Assembly (NCBI GenBank): GCA_032717465.1
Contig: CM064671.1
Coordinates: 58,004,864 to 58,068,863 of the forward strand
DNA: 64,000 nt
From: Coenobita brevimanus
Lineage: Eukaryota > Arthropoda > Malacostraca > Decapoda > Coenobitidae
Reading direction: 5' to 3'
Shown: positions 45,560-59,124 of the stretch, piece by piece
How the letters are laid out: every line of letters begins with the position of its first letter
Numbering within the stretch: the stretch's first letter is position 1
Translations under genes and position numbers: made by a program
The notes under the pieces: model-generated
Databases searched by the model: none
The model's input: the letters and a program-made list of their open reading frames with translations, nothing else
What the model was told of the DNA's origin: nothing

Positions 45560-46110
45560 GGTTAGAGTGGTTGGTGGGGGCTGAAGATGTGATAGCATTG
45601 TAGGTATTAGAGTGTGTAAGAAGTTGTTGGTGTGAATTGAGTGGTCACTGGTTTCCGTGTAGCCTGAAGCGCACTTTTTCTTTGGGGGCAAGTCAAGGCC
45701 GTGGAACCATGATCATCACCGCATTTAAGACACTTTTTCACTGTCGTGGAGCACTGCTTCTATGTATGGTCACTGCTGCTACACAGTGAGAAGATGATGT
45801 GATCTTTTGGGTGGATGCATTTGCTTACATCGAGGTGTTCTATGGCGTACCAGCAGCAACATGTAGTCAGCTTTATATGCTCCTCTTGACTGATCAGCCT
45901 GCTTGGGACACTGACGAAGAATAGTTTCAACCCATTTTAAGCAGCCTCTTTGATATAATATACATGTTAGTGATTTGGATGTCGTGAGAGTGAGAAAACT
46001 TGTATACAGTCGACATTGCCAGTCTTCACAAAATGAATTATCTGTCTCAGTTTCATAAATTATATCCTTTCCATCACTTATAGATAAACTGGTCGAAATT
46101 TGATACAATT
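45560..46110 (-). pseudogene. LINE ORF1 remnant with CCHC zinc knuckles
   Basis: On the minus strand 45690-45760 reads KKCLKCGDDHGSTALTCP, preceded by LCSSSDHT-stop-KQC: two consecutive Cys/His knuckles of the type found in ORF1 of Jockey- and I-like LINEs, where they bind nucleic acid. A 109-codon frame lies upstream (45779-46108). Strand and order fit the 5' part of the LINE whose RT is at 40.8 kb. Confidence 0.6.
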
Positions 46111-46979
46111 ATCGTCTTTCAGGAGCATGGTGTGGGGGCAGAAAGGAGTCATAGTCAGTTCTTAATTCTGTCAGGCAACTGGAGGGAAAAGTTGGTCGAT
46201 TATGTGGTCATGGGTGGTTAGAGGTGGGTATCAGGCTCGTTGCACAGATGACATGCTTGCCAATAATCTCCAGCAGTCCCAGTTGGGTACTGCAGTCTTT
46301 TAGTCGCACGTGCTTAATTCTTATTCACGACATTATTGCACTGCAGGAGGCGCTGGGACAGGTGAGGGCCTATTAAAGCCTAGCCAACCTGGGCCCGAGA
46401 AACTAGCTTCCAGATCTGTAGGGTGGGGATGGAAGTTCTCCGGTTGCTAGAGCCTATTGTCCCTATCTCTAACAGTTTGGTTAGCCGAATCCCATATTGT
46501 CTGTGGCTTGGGGGAGGGTGGAGATGTAGAAGATCTTCCCTAACAGCCCAATAACTGACTGCCTCAGCTTGGTGCCCTGCCTATTCAGGTTGCAATTGAG
46601 GGTCAGGCCCACTGACCCAGAAATCTAGTACACAATCACAGCACTATGGCCGAGGTGTAGGGGCAAGATGGGATTTCTGAACGTATACCAGGAGTTGGTT
46701 ACCCTCACAGGTCCTTCCTCCAGCGGAAAAGGGGAGTGAAATGGAAGAATTAGTAGGACGTGAAGACCCAGGGGTGCAAACCACATCGGAATTCACCACA
46801 GATTTTTTTTTCTGATAACAGGGTACATCTCCACCATCTGGAGTTAGAGTTCCAGCCACTGGGCAAACAGGAGCTCCCCTCTGCCCAGAGGTAAAGTTTG
46901 ACTGCGGGTGGGCGAGATGAGATGAATACGCCTGAGAGAATATGGTTGGTCCAAGCAGGAGAGAGTGGGAATGGAAGTG
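46111..46979. other. Probable retroelement UTR sequence
   Basis: No coding frame. The G-rich, low-ORF composition and the position before LINE coding sequence suggest a 5' UTR, but I cannot prove it here. Confidence 0.3.
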
Positions 46980-47400
46980 TTTCCTCTATTTTATATTGAC
47001 TTTAAGCGTCCTGTTCACCCTTAAGTATTCTGATTCAGCTCATATCCTGGTCCTTGCTGTTCTTGAATGCCTTTCCTGATTCAGTGATGAGGTTAACTAG
47101 TCCAGTTTTACTGGTCTCCTGCACGTGTTGGTGTTAAGGGCAATGAGAGGGCAAAAAGCATTGCCTTCTCGACAACCCACTGCCAACTCAATGACACCTT
47201 CCTTGAAGTGTGCGATTCGTACTTGTTGGGAAAGACAGGGGGTTACCCTTGTTAGAAGTAAATTAAAAAGAGATTTCCCAGGGGGAGGTTATGCCGAGGG
47301 TTTTCCCCTTCATGCCCCGGCGATAAGTGATGGCAGTTGCTCGCCTTCATGTTGGGCACTCACAGTATACTCATAGGTTCATAATGTGTGGTGGGGCTTA
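46980..47400 (+). pseudogene. I-like LINE, end of RNase H domain
   Basis: The frame 47110-47280 reads HVLVLRAMRGQKALPSRQ, then CAIRTCWERQGVTLVRSKLK. This fits the final RNase H segment HVGVxGNExADxLA and the helix after it in I-type elements, with substitutions at key positions. Confidence 0.45.
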
Positions 47401-47479
47401 GCCATATTGTGATGGCTGCCTGGTTCCCATAAATGTCCCTCACTTGCTGATCAAGTGTTCGAGTCTGGGGTATATGCAT

Positions 47480-47756
<277 letters not shown>

Positions 47757-47916
47757 TTGCGCTCCAATCGGATTGAGCCGGTGAAGGTTTATATCCAAGG
47801 GATGGTTGGGGTTGATTGCTCATGTAATGCCACTCAGGGATGAGTGAGGCTGGTCACTCTCATCTTAAATGTCGGGACCAACTGCCTGGCCCCGGGCTCC
47901 TACGCTCCTCATGGGG

Positions 47917-47980
<64 letters not shown>
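47757..47980 (+). mobile_element. SINE-2, partial copy between two (TA)n runs
   Basis: CGGATTGAGCCGGTGAAGG through CTCATGGGGCAA (47768-47919) matches 24452-24592 and the reverse complement of 51625-51765. It is followed at once by (AT)n (47919-47980) and preceded by the (TA)n ending at 47752. Confidence 0.85.
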
Positions 47981-47983
<3 letters not shown>

Positions 47984-49194
47984 GGGAGGATGTTTCTCGT
48001 TCTTTGTGCTATTTATTTTAAAAGTTAAAATTGAGTTTGTTCTGCTACGTGTGTTATAACTTTTTTTTTTTTTTTTTTTTTTAGCGCTATATATCAGAGT
48101 CGTTGTGGCGCCAAGTTATTATTTAGTACTTCAGTTAAATTCACTATCAGGTAATAATACCGAATGGGGTTCGCTGGGAGAGTGTAGTTGAGTTTTCCTG
48201 ACCATGAGAGTGTCGACAGAAACAGTATTTCATCTTTATTTCTATATTCACCCTAACTTGAATGTAATAGCCTGGCTGTAGCAGGATGAAAGTGCTAGGG
48301 TTATTTTAAATGAAATGGTTATGTTATCCCTGTTATTTAAAGATACTTTATTCAACTTATGGTTGATTTTTCGAATTGCAGATGTATGTAATACGAATTT
48401 CATTTAGCGCTTCATTGCCACGAATCATTCCTAATGTAAATAAAATAGTTTGAAGGAAGCATGAATAAAATGACGTCATGAGAAAAAATATATATATCTT
48501 TAGTAGCATGATATAAATATTTTATATTATCACTGGCTCAAGGATGTTGCAATAATCTTTGAAAGTATAAAATTGAACCATTATATTTTTCCATCATATG
48601 AGCAATTTTCGTGGATCATTAATTTTCTCAGAAAATATGAGTATTTTGTAAAAAGATGCCCTCCTTTGACGCGGTTAATGAGACGCCCCCTCACTCATCC
48701 AGTGCAAAAGCCTGTAAGTTAAACTAAAGATGAGTTAAATAAAGTGTCAAGTCGCAATTGTAAATAAGGGTTTCATACAATATCCCTGTTAAATTAATGA
48801 TTGAATTTTATTAGTCCATTCAGTATCATGGCGTTTTTTGTATTTATTCTTGTCAATACCATTCGATTTTATTCAGTTTAGAAGCGCATCTTTTTATTAC
48901 AGAAATTGGCGAATACTGTATGAAGCCCTTCCATTTCAGAAAACCTCAGGCAAACAGGGTCATAGTTTGGAGGCAGCTCCCCCAAATAATAATAAAAAAA
49001 TCAAAAAATAAGTACAATAGGCATTAATCTTACAGCCTAGTGTGTTCTGTTATTATGGCCTGAAGTTGCTTTACGACTCTATTGCTGTAGTAGAGGAAAG
49101 TCAGTTGAAAGGCATCAACAGTTTTATTGATTCCTCTTGTCATGTAATTCTCCTGAGTTTACGAATTGATGGAGGTTTTTTCTATTATCTGCCT
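47981..49194. other. Intergenic, nothing recognised
   Basis: AT-rich, with a T-run at 48061-48082. No gene-like frame. Confidence 0.5.
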
Positions 49195-49680
49195 GTCTAT
49201 CTGTCTGTCTACCTACCTATCTGTCTATGTATCTATCTATCTAGCCTTAATCCCGTAAGGGGTTGCCACAAACAAATCACCTCAATGTCACCCTGTCCTC
49301 TGCCATTTGGCTGCTCTCCTCAAACCTATACCCCCTATCTCACATCTCTCCACTCCATCTCTCCATCTCATCCTCGGTTTCCGCCTTCCCCTTTGTTCCT
49401 CCACCTCACTCACATACACTCTTCTAGCGAGCATCTCATTCTTCGTTCTCCTCACGTGACCAAACCAGCTCAGAGTAATATTTTCTTCTATGGCTTTCAG
49501 ACGCAACCACATCAACCAAACAAGACTTTTCACTCACACCTTTGTCCGTCCGTCTCACACCATGTAATTTCATATGCCCTTCTTAACTATCTTGTTAAAA
49601 TGATTTCACACTTGATCTGTGTCCTTCCAACATGGTACAAGTTTCACTTTCATACCTTAGAGGAGGTATTATAGAAATGT
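49195..49680 (-). mobile_element. 5'-truncated RTE-type LINE
   Basis: Minus strand: ITLSWFGHVRRTKNEMLARR, then VYVSEVEEQRGRRKPRMRWR, the C-terminal end of ORF2. The 3' UTR phrase and a TATC/TGTC microsatellite tail follow (49195-49242, read on plus). Shifts are present. Confidence 0.85.
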
Positions 49681-49926
49681 CATGCAACGACTTTGTCTTA
49701 CTTCCATCCTCACTTCCTTGAATAACATGCTTCTCCTTAGTGTTTCTCGTAGGAAAATACATAACTTGTGACTGAATACAACCACTGCCATACCAGCATG
49801 TGTTCAAAACTTGGGGACGACTGCCACACACACTCTCGTACAAAACCGCATAGGAATTTAATGTAATGGTAGTCAGCCATCTATCGCTGTTAGAAGTGGT
49901 CAATAAAGGAAAGAATTCGCCGTTGC

Positions 49927-50270
49927 TTTTTTTTTTTTTTTTTATGTGTCCGACTCTGGTCATAGGCTTCGCAGCCTGCTTCCAAGGCCCAGTAGTCCTT
50001 CTACATTCCATACACCTCTACATGTCACTACTTCGGCGCTAACACCCGCCGTCCATATTGAATACATATTAGGGCATTCTCATACAGGACTGATGTATTG
50101 GTATTAGCGGGGATATTTTTGCGACATGTTGGCGGGTCTTCTGGTAGGTCAGTAAAGTCTGCTTTTATTTAATTCAAACCCTTAAACTGTTCTCTGCCCC
50201 AGGGGGGATTTGAACTTGGGTCCGGTAGGACGGCAGGCCACCTCTTTACCAACTGAGCTACCATTACGCT
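49927..50270 (-). mobile_element. tRNA-derived SINE (SINE-1), copy 2
   Basis: Full-length: minus-strand A box TAGCTCAGTTGGTAAAGAGG and B box GGGTTCGAA-like CCAAGTTCAAATCC, a body matching the copy at 45206, and a T-run (49927-49943) as its poly(A) tail. Confidence 0.88.
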
Positions 50271-50292
50271 TCTTATTGTTCATCCATTATGT

Positions 50293-50412
<120 letters not shown>

Positions 50413-50769
50413 CCCAGTATATGACAGCTGTGGTTGCTATGCTTTTATACATGGAGCAAAACTTTATCTAAAGTTCAAAAATGAAAGTAGGTTGAATTCG
50501 ATCGTCTTTTATTTTTCAGTAATTTATTATTCACTGAAACAATAATTATTTTCCTTGGGCACTATCTATAACAGTATGTATATAATAAAACTGGTGTCTT
50601 TCCACTGTGGGTGGGGTGGATTGGGTGTGGGTGTAGCAGAGCAATGTTCCGAAGCACGATTCATGGCTCAGTCTTCTGCAGGAAAGAGATTTTCAATGCC
50701 TCCCTCATGCTTTATTAAGACATTTTCTACGACACGCACAGAATATCAGAGGATTGCTACCACCAGAAA

Positions 50770-50775
50770 TTTATT
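50770..50775 (-). terminator. Polyadenylation signal AATAAA of the HTH gene
   Basis: Minus-strand AATAAA 25 bp beyond the TAG of the helix-turn-helix ORF. Proximity is the only evidence. Confidence 0.45.
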
Positions 50776-50799
50776 ACATAAATATATCTCGATTTTCCC

Positions 50800-51183
50800 C
50801 TAATGAGTGAGATAATGCATGCTCATGGGAGCCTTGGCTTCGTTGAACGTATCTGAAGTGAGTCGTCTATGCTCTGTGTTCCAGGGGAAGTTATGATACT
50901 GAGCGTTGTAGGCCTCGGGCAGGGCATGTGGTCGGTGATGTGACGGGAATAACGCGGCTTCAGGCGGTGTGTTATCCCAGGCTACTGCAGGTCTATGTGC
51001 CTGCCGCGGTCTGGTGTTCACAGTGCCCTCCCTCTGCCAGCGGTGCACCCAGCGGTACACCGTGGAGATGCTGATGCCAGTGTCCAGTGCTATGTCTCGA
51101 GCTGACACGCCTCCCAGCCACATCCACACAATGCGTAGCCGGTCAGGCGCGATTGTCTTGACCCTCACTTTCTGCTCTTTCAT
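50800..51183 (-). CDS. Solo helix-turn-helix protein, 127 aa, single exon
   Basis: Intact ORF, more GC-rich than its surroundings. Residues about 10-50 form a homeodomain-like helix-turn-helix: IAPDRLRIVWMWLGGVSARD, then IALDTGISISTVYRWVHRWQ and a basic REGTVNTRPRQ hinge. This is the DNA-binding fold at the start of IS630/Tc1-type transposases and paired-like domains. No DDE or DDD catalytic domain follows; the last 75 residues are His/Pro-rich and unrecognised. The N-terminus is rich in Lys and Arg. The start ATG is in a purine context (GAAAATGA). TTGTTGACAG just upstream could be a splice acceptor, so a 5' non-coding exon is possible. AATAAA lies 25 bp after the stop. It could be a domesticated transposase fragment or a young decapod gene family; the function is inference. 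Confidence 0.65.
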   Translation of the reverse strand: MKEQKVRVKTIAPDRLRIVWMWLGGVSARDIALDTGISISTVYRWVHRWQREGTVNTRPRQAHRPAVAWDNTPPEAALFPSHHRPHALPEAYNAQYHNFPWNTEHRRLTSDTFNEAKAPMSMHYLTH

Positions 51184-51531
51184 TTTCCTTCTGTCAACAA
51201 GATTAAATATTATGTATGCTGCATTAAGAGTTACTTCTATATTCTTAAGGAGTATCTACATTATTAAGGAACTACTCGTTGCCCAGTGATTAAACACAGA
51301 CGAAGTTCTAGATGAATAGTTGACGATAATAATACGACGAATTAATAGTACCACAGAACTAGCAGTAATTTAGTACTGGTAAACAGATAAATGTATGGTG
51401 CCACAATACTGGCTGATTAACCCTTTCACTAAGATGTCGTCCTTATATCTTATTTTTACTGTTACGAAAAGATATGTGAACTGATGATGGACTTATTTTT
51501 TTTAACAGGCAGAGGAATATACGAGTATATA

Positions 51532-51532
<1 letters not shown>

Positions 51533-51597
<65 letters not shown>

Positions 51598-52109
51598 ATC
51601 CATCATCTAATCCTACATTGCCCCAGGAGGAGCGTAGGAGCCCGGGGCTAGGCAGTTGGTCTCGACATTTAAGATGAGAGTGACCAGCCTCACTCATCCC
51701 TGAGTGGCATTACATGAGCAATCAACCCCAACCACCCCTTGGATATAAACCTTCACCGGCTCAATCCGACTGGAGCACAATAAATACCCACTAAACCACC
51801 AGGTGCCAAAATTTGGTTATATGGTTACCACCCAGAGTAATACATGGTTTCCTGGTGTACAGGAAACCATTTGGCTTGTCACTCAGTGTAGGTCACCCAC
51901 AGGCAGAAGGAAAAGGAAAGAATGAAGGAAAGAAAGACAGAAGAGGGAGTGTAAAGTTACCCGTAGGCAGAAGGACAAGGAAAGAATGAAGGATAGAAAG
52001 ACAGAAGAGAATGGAACGAAAGAAGGCTGGAAGAGACTAAAGGGCAGGCACCCGAGAACAGCAATACATCGAGTGAGTGGATGGTGAGCTCCCCCACCTA
52101 CCACTAACA
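51533..52109 (-). mobile_element. SINE-2, full copy, minus orientation, bounded by microsatellites
   Basis: Its minus strand matches 24111-24610 end to end: the GTGGGGGAGCTCACC-like start, two CCTTCTGCCT(A/G)(C/T)GGGTGAC modules, TTTCCTGTACACCAGGAAACC, the A-box-like GGTGGTTTAGTGGGT, the B-box-like GGTTTATATCC, and GATGGATGG next to (TA)n (51533-51596). At the other end it is bounded by (GATA)n (52110-52212). Confidence 0.85.
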
Positions 52110-52140
52110 TATAGATAGATAGATAGATAGACGGACAGAC

Positions 52141-52171
<31 letters not shown>

Positions 52172-52212
52172 CAGGTAGATAGATGGATAGATAGATAGAT
52201 AGATAGATAGAC
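52110..52212. repeat. (GATA)n compound microsatellite
   Basis: GATA units with GACA and GGTA variants, abutting SINE-2. Confidence 0.95.
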
Positions 52213-54767
<2,555 letters not shown>

Positions 54768-55329
54768 TTTTGATGATTGCATTAAAACATGACTTTACTA
54801 TTCACTTAAAAAACAATCTTGGAAACTTGAGATACTGTAATGAAAGATGGCATTTGTATGACACAGTTTCTCGCTAAATCTTCTTGCACCTTTTCCATCA
54901 TCATCATCATCGTCTTTCCTGTAAATGAATGTTGTGGGAAAGTTCAAGAAGGATGCCCAGGAAAGTATAAAAGCAGGTAAACTATCAAAAAAGCTCCCAT
55001 CGAAATGAGACTCATATATTCACTAGTAACTCAACCTTTCACTATTATATTCCTCACGTGGCAAACCAAACTCTGCACACCGTAACTACGCTTTATAGTC
55101 CCCGCGGGTAAACCAATTCAGAAAAACCTCATATAAAAGAAAGAGGGAAAGAATTAGAGGATAACGCCTAAATACTCTCCGTAATATACAAATTTTCCTT
55201 TTGTATTACGTGAACGTTACTTGAAATATACAATGGTGGAAAATATTTCATCAGTACATATAACAGGGATGTGGATGTGTGAAATAATGCAATTGTCTCT
55301 TTACTGAGCTTCCAAATCACAGAATAAGC

Positions 55330-55460
55330 GGCTACAATCAAATCACTTCACTGTCACCCGAGGGCCGTCATTAGACATCCCTTCCTCCAGACCACACCAC
55401 CATCATTCATATACCTCTTCATCCACCTATTTCTCATCCACTTCTTCCTCCTAAATAGGA
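55330..55460 (-). mobile_element. Old RTE-type LINE 3' remnant
   Basis: Minus strand reads KKWMRNRWMKRYMNDGGVVW, a decayed form of the [16 protein letters not shown] end, followed by a worn 3' UTR (GTGACAGTGAAGTGATTTG). Confidence 0.55.
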
Positions 55461-55624
55461 TTATGAATGACGTTTGGCATCCACTGCTTGTTGCCTGATT
55501 CTTAGGTCTTTCGTCCGGGGTTTGACAACTTGTTACAATAGCTTGTGGGGTATACAGATTGTGAGGAGACAGGGCCACGAAGCTCTAGCAGAATAAAGTC
55601 GTACGGAAGTAGTGACAGTTATTT

Positions 55625-56822
55625 TTTTATGCAAGAAAGAAGGAACCAAAGGCCAGGAGCCCGAAAACCATGCCTTTCAAGAAAAAAACAAAAACAATAC
55701 AAAATAGAGCCAAATTCAAGGTCTGTTCATTTCGAGATGCCTGGACACACTGCGTTTGAAAGACTGGAGATTAGAGGAAGTAGAAAATACAGAGAGAGGG
55801 AGACAGTTCCACAGTTGACCTGTTCCATAAATGAAGGACTGGGAGTAACGGTTAACTCTTGCATTAGAGAGTTGGACAGAAAAGGGATGAGAGTTTGTTG
55901 CTAGATGGGTGCTACGAACCCGTCGTACAGATGGGGGGATGCAAGCAGACAGTTCAAAGGAGCAGTGACCGTTGAAGAAGCGATAGAAAAGAGATTAAGA
56001 TGCAACAGTGCGGCAAAGAGGCAGAGGTTGAAGGGAGCCAGTAAAAGGAGGGGAGTTAATGAGACGAAAAGCCTTTGACTCCACACTATTGAGAAGAGCT
56101 GTATGTGGGGAACCTCCCCACATATGAGAGTTGTACTCTAAACAGGGGCAAATATAACCCGTGTATAAAGTCAACAACTGTGCAGGAGTAAAGAAGGTAC
56201 GGAGTCGGCTTAGCATGCCCAATCTCTTGGAGGCAGATTTTTACACGAGATGCAATATGATCTTTCCTAGATAGGTCCCGAGTGATTGAAACCCTAAGCA
56301 TGTTCAAGGATGATGCAGGATCGAACTGGATACTTCGTATTACTAAGCATTAGTGGGTACTCCTGTGGAAGATTGTTTCGGGCTGATAAGCGGTGGCTCA
56401 ATCGGTAGAGAGGTGGCCTGCAGTTCTAGCGGACCCAGGTTCAAATCCCGGCTGGGGCAGGGAACAGTTTAAGGATTTGAATTTCATTAAATAAGGCTTT
56501 ACTGATCAACCAGAAGACCCGCCGAAATGTCGTAAAAATACCCCTGCTAATACCAGTACACCAGTCCTGTATGAGACAGCCCTAGCATGTATTCAATATG
56601 GACGGTGGGTGTTAGAGCCGAAGTGGTGACATGTAGAGGTGTATGGTATGTAGGAGGACTGCTGGGCCTTGATAGCGGGCTGTGAAGCCTATGCCCAGAG
56701 TCGGATACATAAAAAAAAAAAATAAATAAAAAAAAATAAATAACTGCGTTTTTGAAGCCTTAAAATCAGCAAGATTGTTTTTCCCCAGTCAGAGATACGA
56801 CCCAAGTCAGACATTAGGTATA
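55625..56822 (-). mobile_element. LINE-B copy, interrupted by a SINE-1
   Basis: Matches 43940-44745 with the same order: MGMLSRLRTFFTPAQLL, CPCLEYNSHMWGGSPH, TALLNSVESKAFRLI, TGSLQPLPLCRTVAS on the minus strand, then MNMLRVSITRDL. Sequence matching 44655-44745 resumes at 56740-56822, after the SINE at 56390-56740. Frames are partly open but shifted. Confidence 0.8.
56390..56740 (+). mobile_element. tRNA-derived SINE (SINE-1), copy 3, nested in LINE-B
   Basis: GTGGCTCAATCGGTAGAGAG (A box) and CCAGGTTCAAATCCCG (B box, intact consensus) open it; the body follows through CCCAGAGTCGGATACAT and an A-rich tail. It splits LINE-B sequence that is continuous in the 44-kb copy. Confidence 0.9.
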
Positions 56823-56879
56823 AGTGAAATGGCGCCATCGCACTGCACGTTTTTTTTTTTTTTTTCCTTAGTACAACAG

Positions 56880-57271
56880 CAGAGCAGTGGAAATGAGTTA
56901 TTTGAGAGAGGCGTGTGGAGTCACATGGAGAGACAGGCTGACAAATGAGGCAGCGAAGGAGCGGTGTGGTGTGGTGTGGATGTGAATGTGATAGGAAGCG
57001 TTGGGAGAATTCATTAAGGTGGTTTGGCCATGTGGAGAGGATGGAGAGTGAGAGGCTGATGAGGAGAGTGTATTTGAGTGAGGTGGAGGGAGGGAGAAGG
57101 AAGGGGAGGCCGTGGATGAAATGAAGGGATGGAGTGGAGAGGTACATGAGAGAGGGGGGTGTGAGCTGGAAGCAGGGCGGTGAAATGGCTGGGGACAGAG
57201 GGACATGGAGGCGATTTGTTTGTGGCCACCCCTTACGGGATTAAGGCGTCTGGCAATAGATAGATATAGAT
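56880..57271 (+). mobile_element. 5'-truncated RTE-type LINE with 11-bp target duplication
   Basis: Starts within ORF2 ([20 protein letters not shown]), runs through [14 protein letters not shown] to the 3' UTR and an ATAG/TATAG tail. TAGTACAACAG occurs directly before it (56869-56879) and directly after it (57271-57281), a target-site duplication. It is only about 390 bp. Confidence 0.9.
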
Positions 57272-57281
57272 AGTACAACAG

Positions 57282-58018
57282 AACCTCCAGATGTCGAAAA
57301 CATAATATCAGGCGCAATCAATGCACAACGAAAGAAACACCCTTACTCGGAGGGTTGGAGATAAGGTTTGATTATGGTAAATAAGAATGTGGGAATTAAA
57401 GTGTTTAGAGCTGTAATTATCTTCGCTGTTGTGTTATCCATTACTGTTCCTTTCTCCAGCGACTGAATAATTTCTAATACCATCAACAGTAGTCTCAAAA
57501 ACGACTGATTAGTAGGAAGTTTATCGCTTGCATCTCAAACGTAATTACTATCATCATCATTATGATGAAACTGGTTGCCTTTACTCTAAAATTTAAAGGC
57601 ACTCCACAGAGTTACCCAGTTAAGTTGTTAGATATTTTTCATGTTCTCATTTTTTTTTTTATTCTGTTAGACCATGTCTCTATAAAAAATACCAAAATAA
57701 TTTCGCATGCAAAGTGTCCAGTAAGGTTGATAGAAGCACCGAGTGGAGTATAACCTTCCATTTAATAGGTGGACAGGTTGGGTCATTCGTTTGTCACTGT
57801 TGCTTCCTTGGTATCTGCCCTAACCCTTACCACGCAAGCAACGTAGATCTATGTCTCCATGTAAAACGCCAGTGACAAAGATCTACTTCCTGCAGCATTG
57901 AGAAGTCATTGCAAGCAACCAAAGTAAAATGGAAGGTAATAACACATCTCGCTACCTTCAGATATTTCTCCACCATGCTTACAACACTGATTTAGGAACG
58001 TGAGAGGTGAGTGACTTC
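57282..58018. other. Intergenic, nothing recognised
   Basis: No supportable frame or repeat. Confidence 0.5.
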
Positions 58019-58550
58019 CTTCACAGGCTCACAGTCTCTCTGCTCTCTCAGTAACCTTGAAAATTTCAGAGGTCGAAAGGCACCTACCTGACTCGATTTA
58101 ACCTACTTTCTGACTTTGGTGATTACTTTTATTAGTGCCAAGAATATTATATTGATGCATTAAGCCCATTTAGTCACGAAAAAAAAAAAATCCGAAATCA
58201 GTTCACAAGTTCACAGCCGCTCTGCTCTCTCAGTAACCTTGTAGATTTCATAGGTCGAGCAGCACCAACATGACTCGATTCAGCCAACTTTCTGACTTAA
58301 GCGATTACCTTTATTAGTGCCAGGGATCTTATATGGATGTATTATGCTCATTTAGCCAAAAAAAAAAAAAAAATCCAAAATTGGTTCACAAGCTTGCAGC
58401 CTCTCTGCTCACTTAGTAACCTTGAAGATTTCAGAGGTAGGGTGGCACCAACCCGACTTGATTCAACCAACTTTCTGGCTTTAGCGATTACTTTTATTAG
58501 TGTCAGGGATCTTATATTGATGTAGTAATCCATTTAACCCTGGTCAGGTA
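58019..58550. repeat. Tandem repeat, three copies of ~183 bp
   Basis: Units start near 58019, 58203 and 58386, each with CTCTGCTC(A/T)CT(C/T)AGTAACCTT, TTATTAGTGCC and an A-run near the end. The third copy is split by the TTAA element at 58534-59124, after which its tail (GCCAAAAGAAAAAA) resumes. Confidence 0.88.
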
Positions 58551-59124
58551 GAGGTGGGTCTGAGAGACCCACACCCCCTGTCCCATTTTCTAGTTCATTA
58601 ACTTAAATACCCGGGAGCCCTGTTCTTCTCAGTAGCTTCCTAACTTTGTGCATCCATGCAAGGGGTGAGTAGTTACTTCAAGTTCTTTCTCCATTTCCGC
58701 AGTATAAGGGTATGAGGGTATAAGTTGGTTATGTGAGACCCACGACTAGCTGAGATATGTGAGAGATTTTGTTTTCCCTGATTGTGGTATGAATGCAGTG
58801 TCTGGCAGCCGCTCTTCACACCATGAAGCACCATCCCATACCAAGCTTTGGCACCACTCAAGCAACCATTCAAATTTTTTTTTCTTATAGAAGGCCAAAA
58901 TTTATTTACTGTTTTTTCTTTTTTTCTTTTTCAAAAATTTAAAAATATAAATACAAACAGTTCATTTTTTTACATGTTTGTGTTACGAAAACATTAAATG
59001 TTTTTTTCAATATTGGAATAAAGGAAACATAAAGATTTTTCCTGATATTTTAAATTTGGGGGTCTGAATGACCCACGTCTATCAGCTATGCAACACGGAC
59101 CGACATATACCTGAGCAGGGTTAA
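58534..59124. mobile_element. piggyBac-like TTAA element, 591 bp
   Basis: Left tip TTAACCCTGGTCAGGTAGAG; right tip (reverse complement) TTAACCCTGCTCAGGTATAT. TTAA is present at both ends, and the empty site is visible in the neighbouring tandem copies. Subterminal GTGGGTCTGAGAGACCCAC is a palindrome, with related GACCCAC sites near 58735 and 59070. No intact ORF; non-autonomous. Confidence 0.9.

Noticed and set aside
49042..49674. 210-codon plus-strand frame
   Set aside because: Runs antisense through the minus-strand LINE end and its tetranucleotide tail.
56390..56460. Possible functional tRNA gene
   Set aside because: Same reason: head of SINE-1, with two other copies of the whole unit in the window.
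58019..58550. Possible CRISPR-like array
   Set aside because: Only three units of ~183 bp with no unique spacers; an ordinary eukaryotic tandem repeat.
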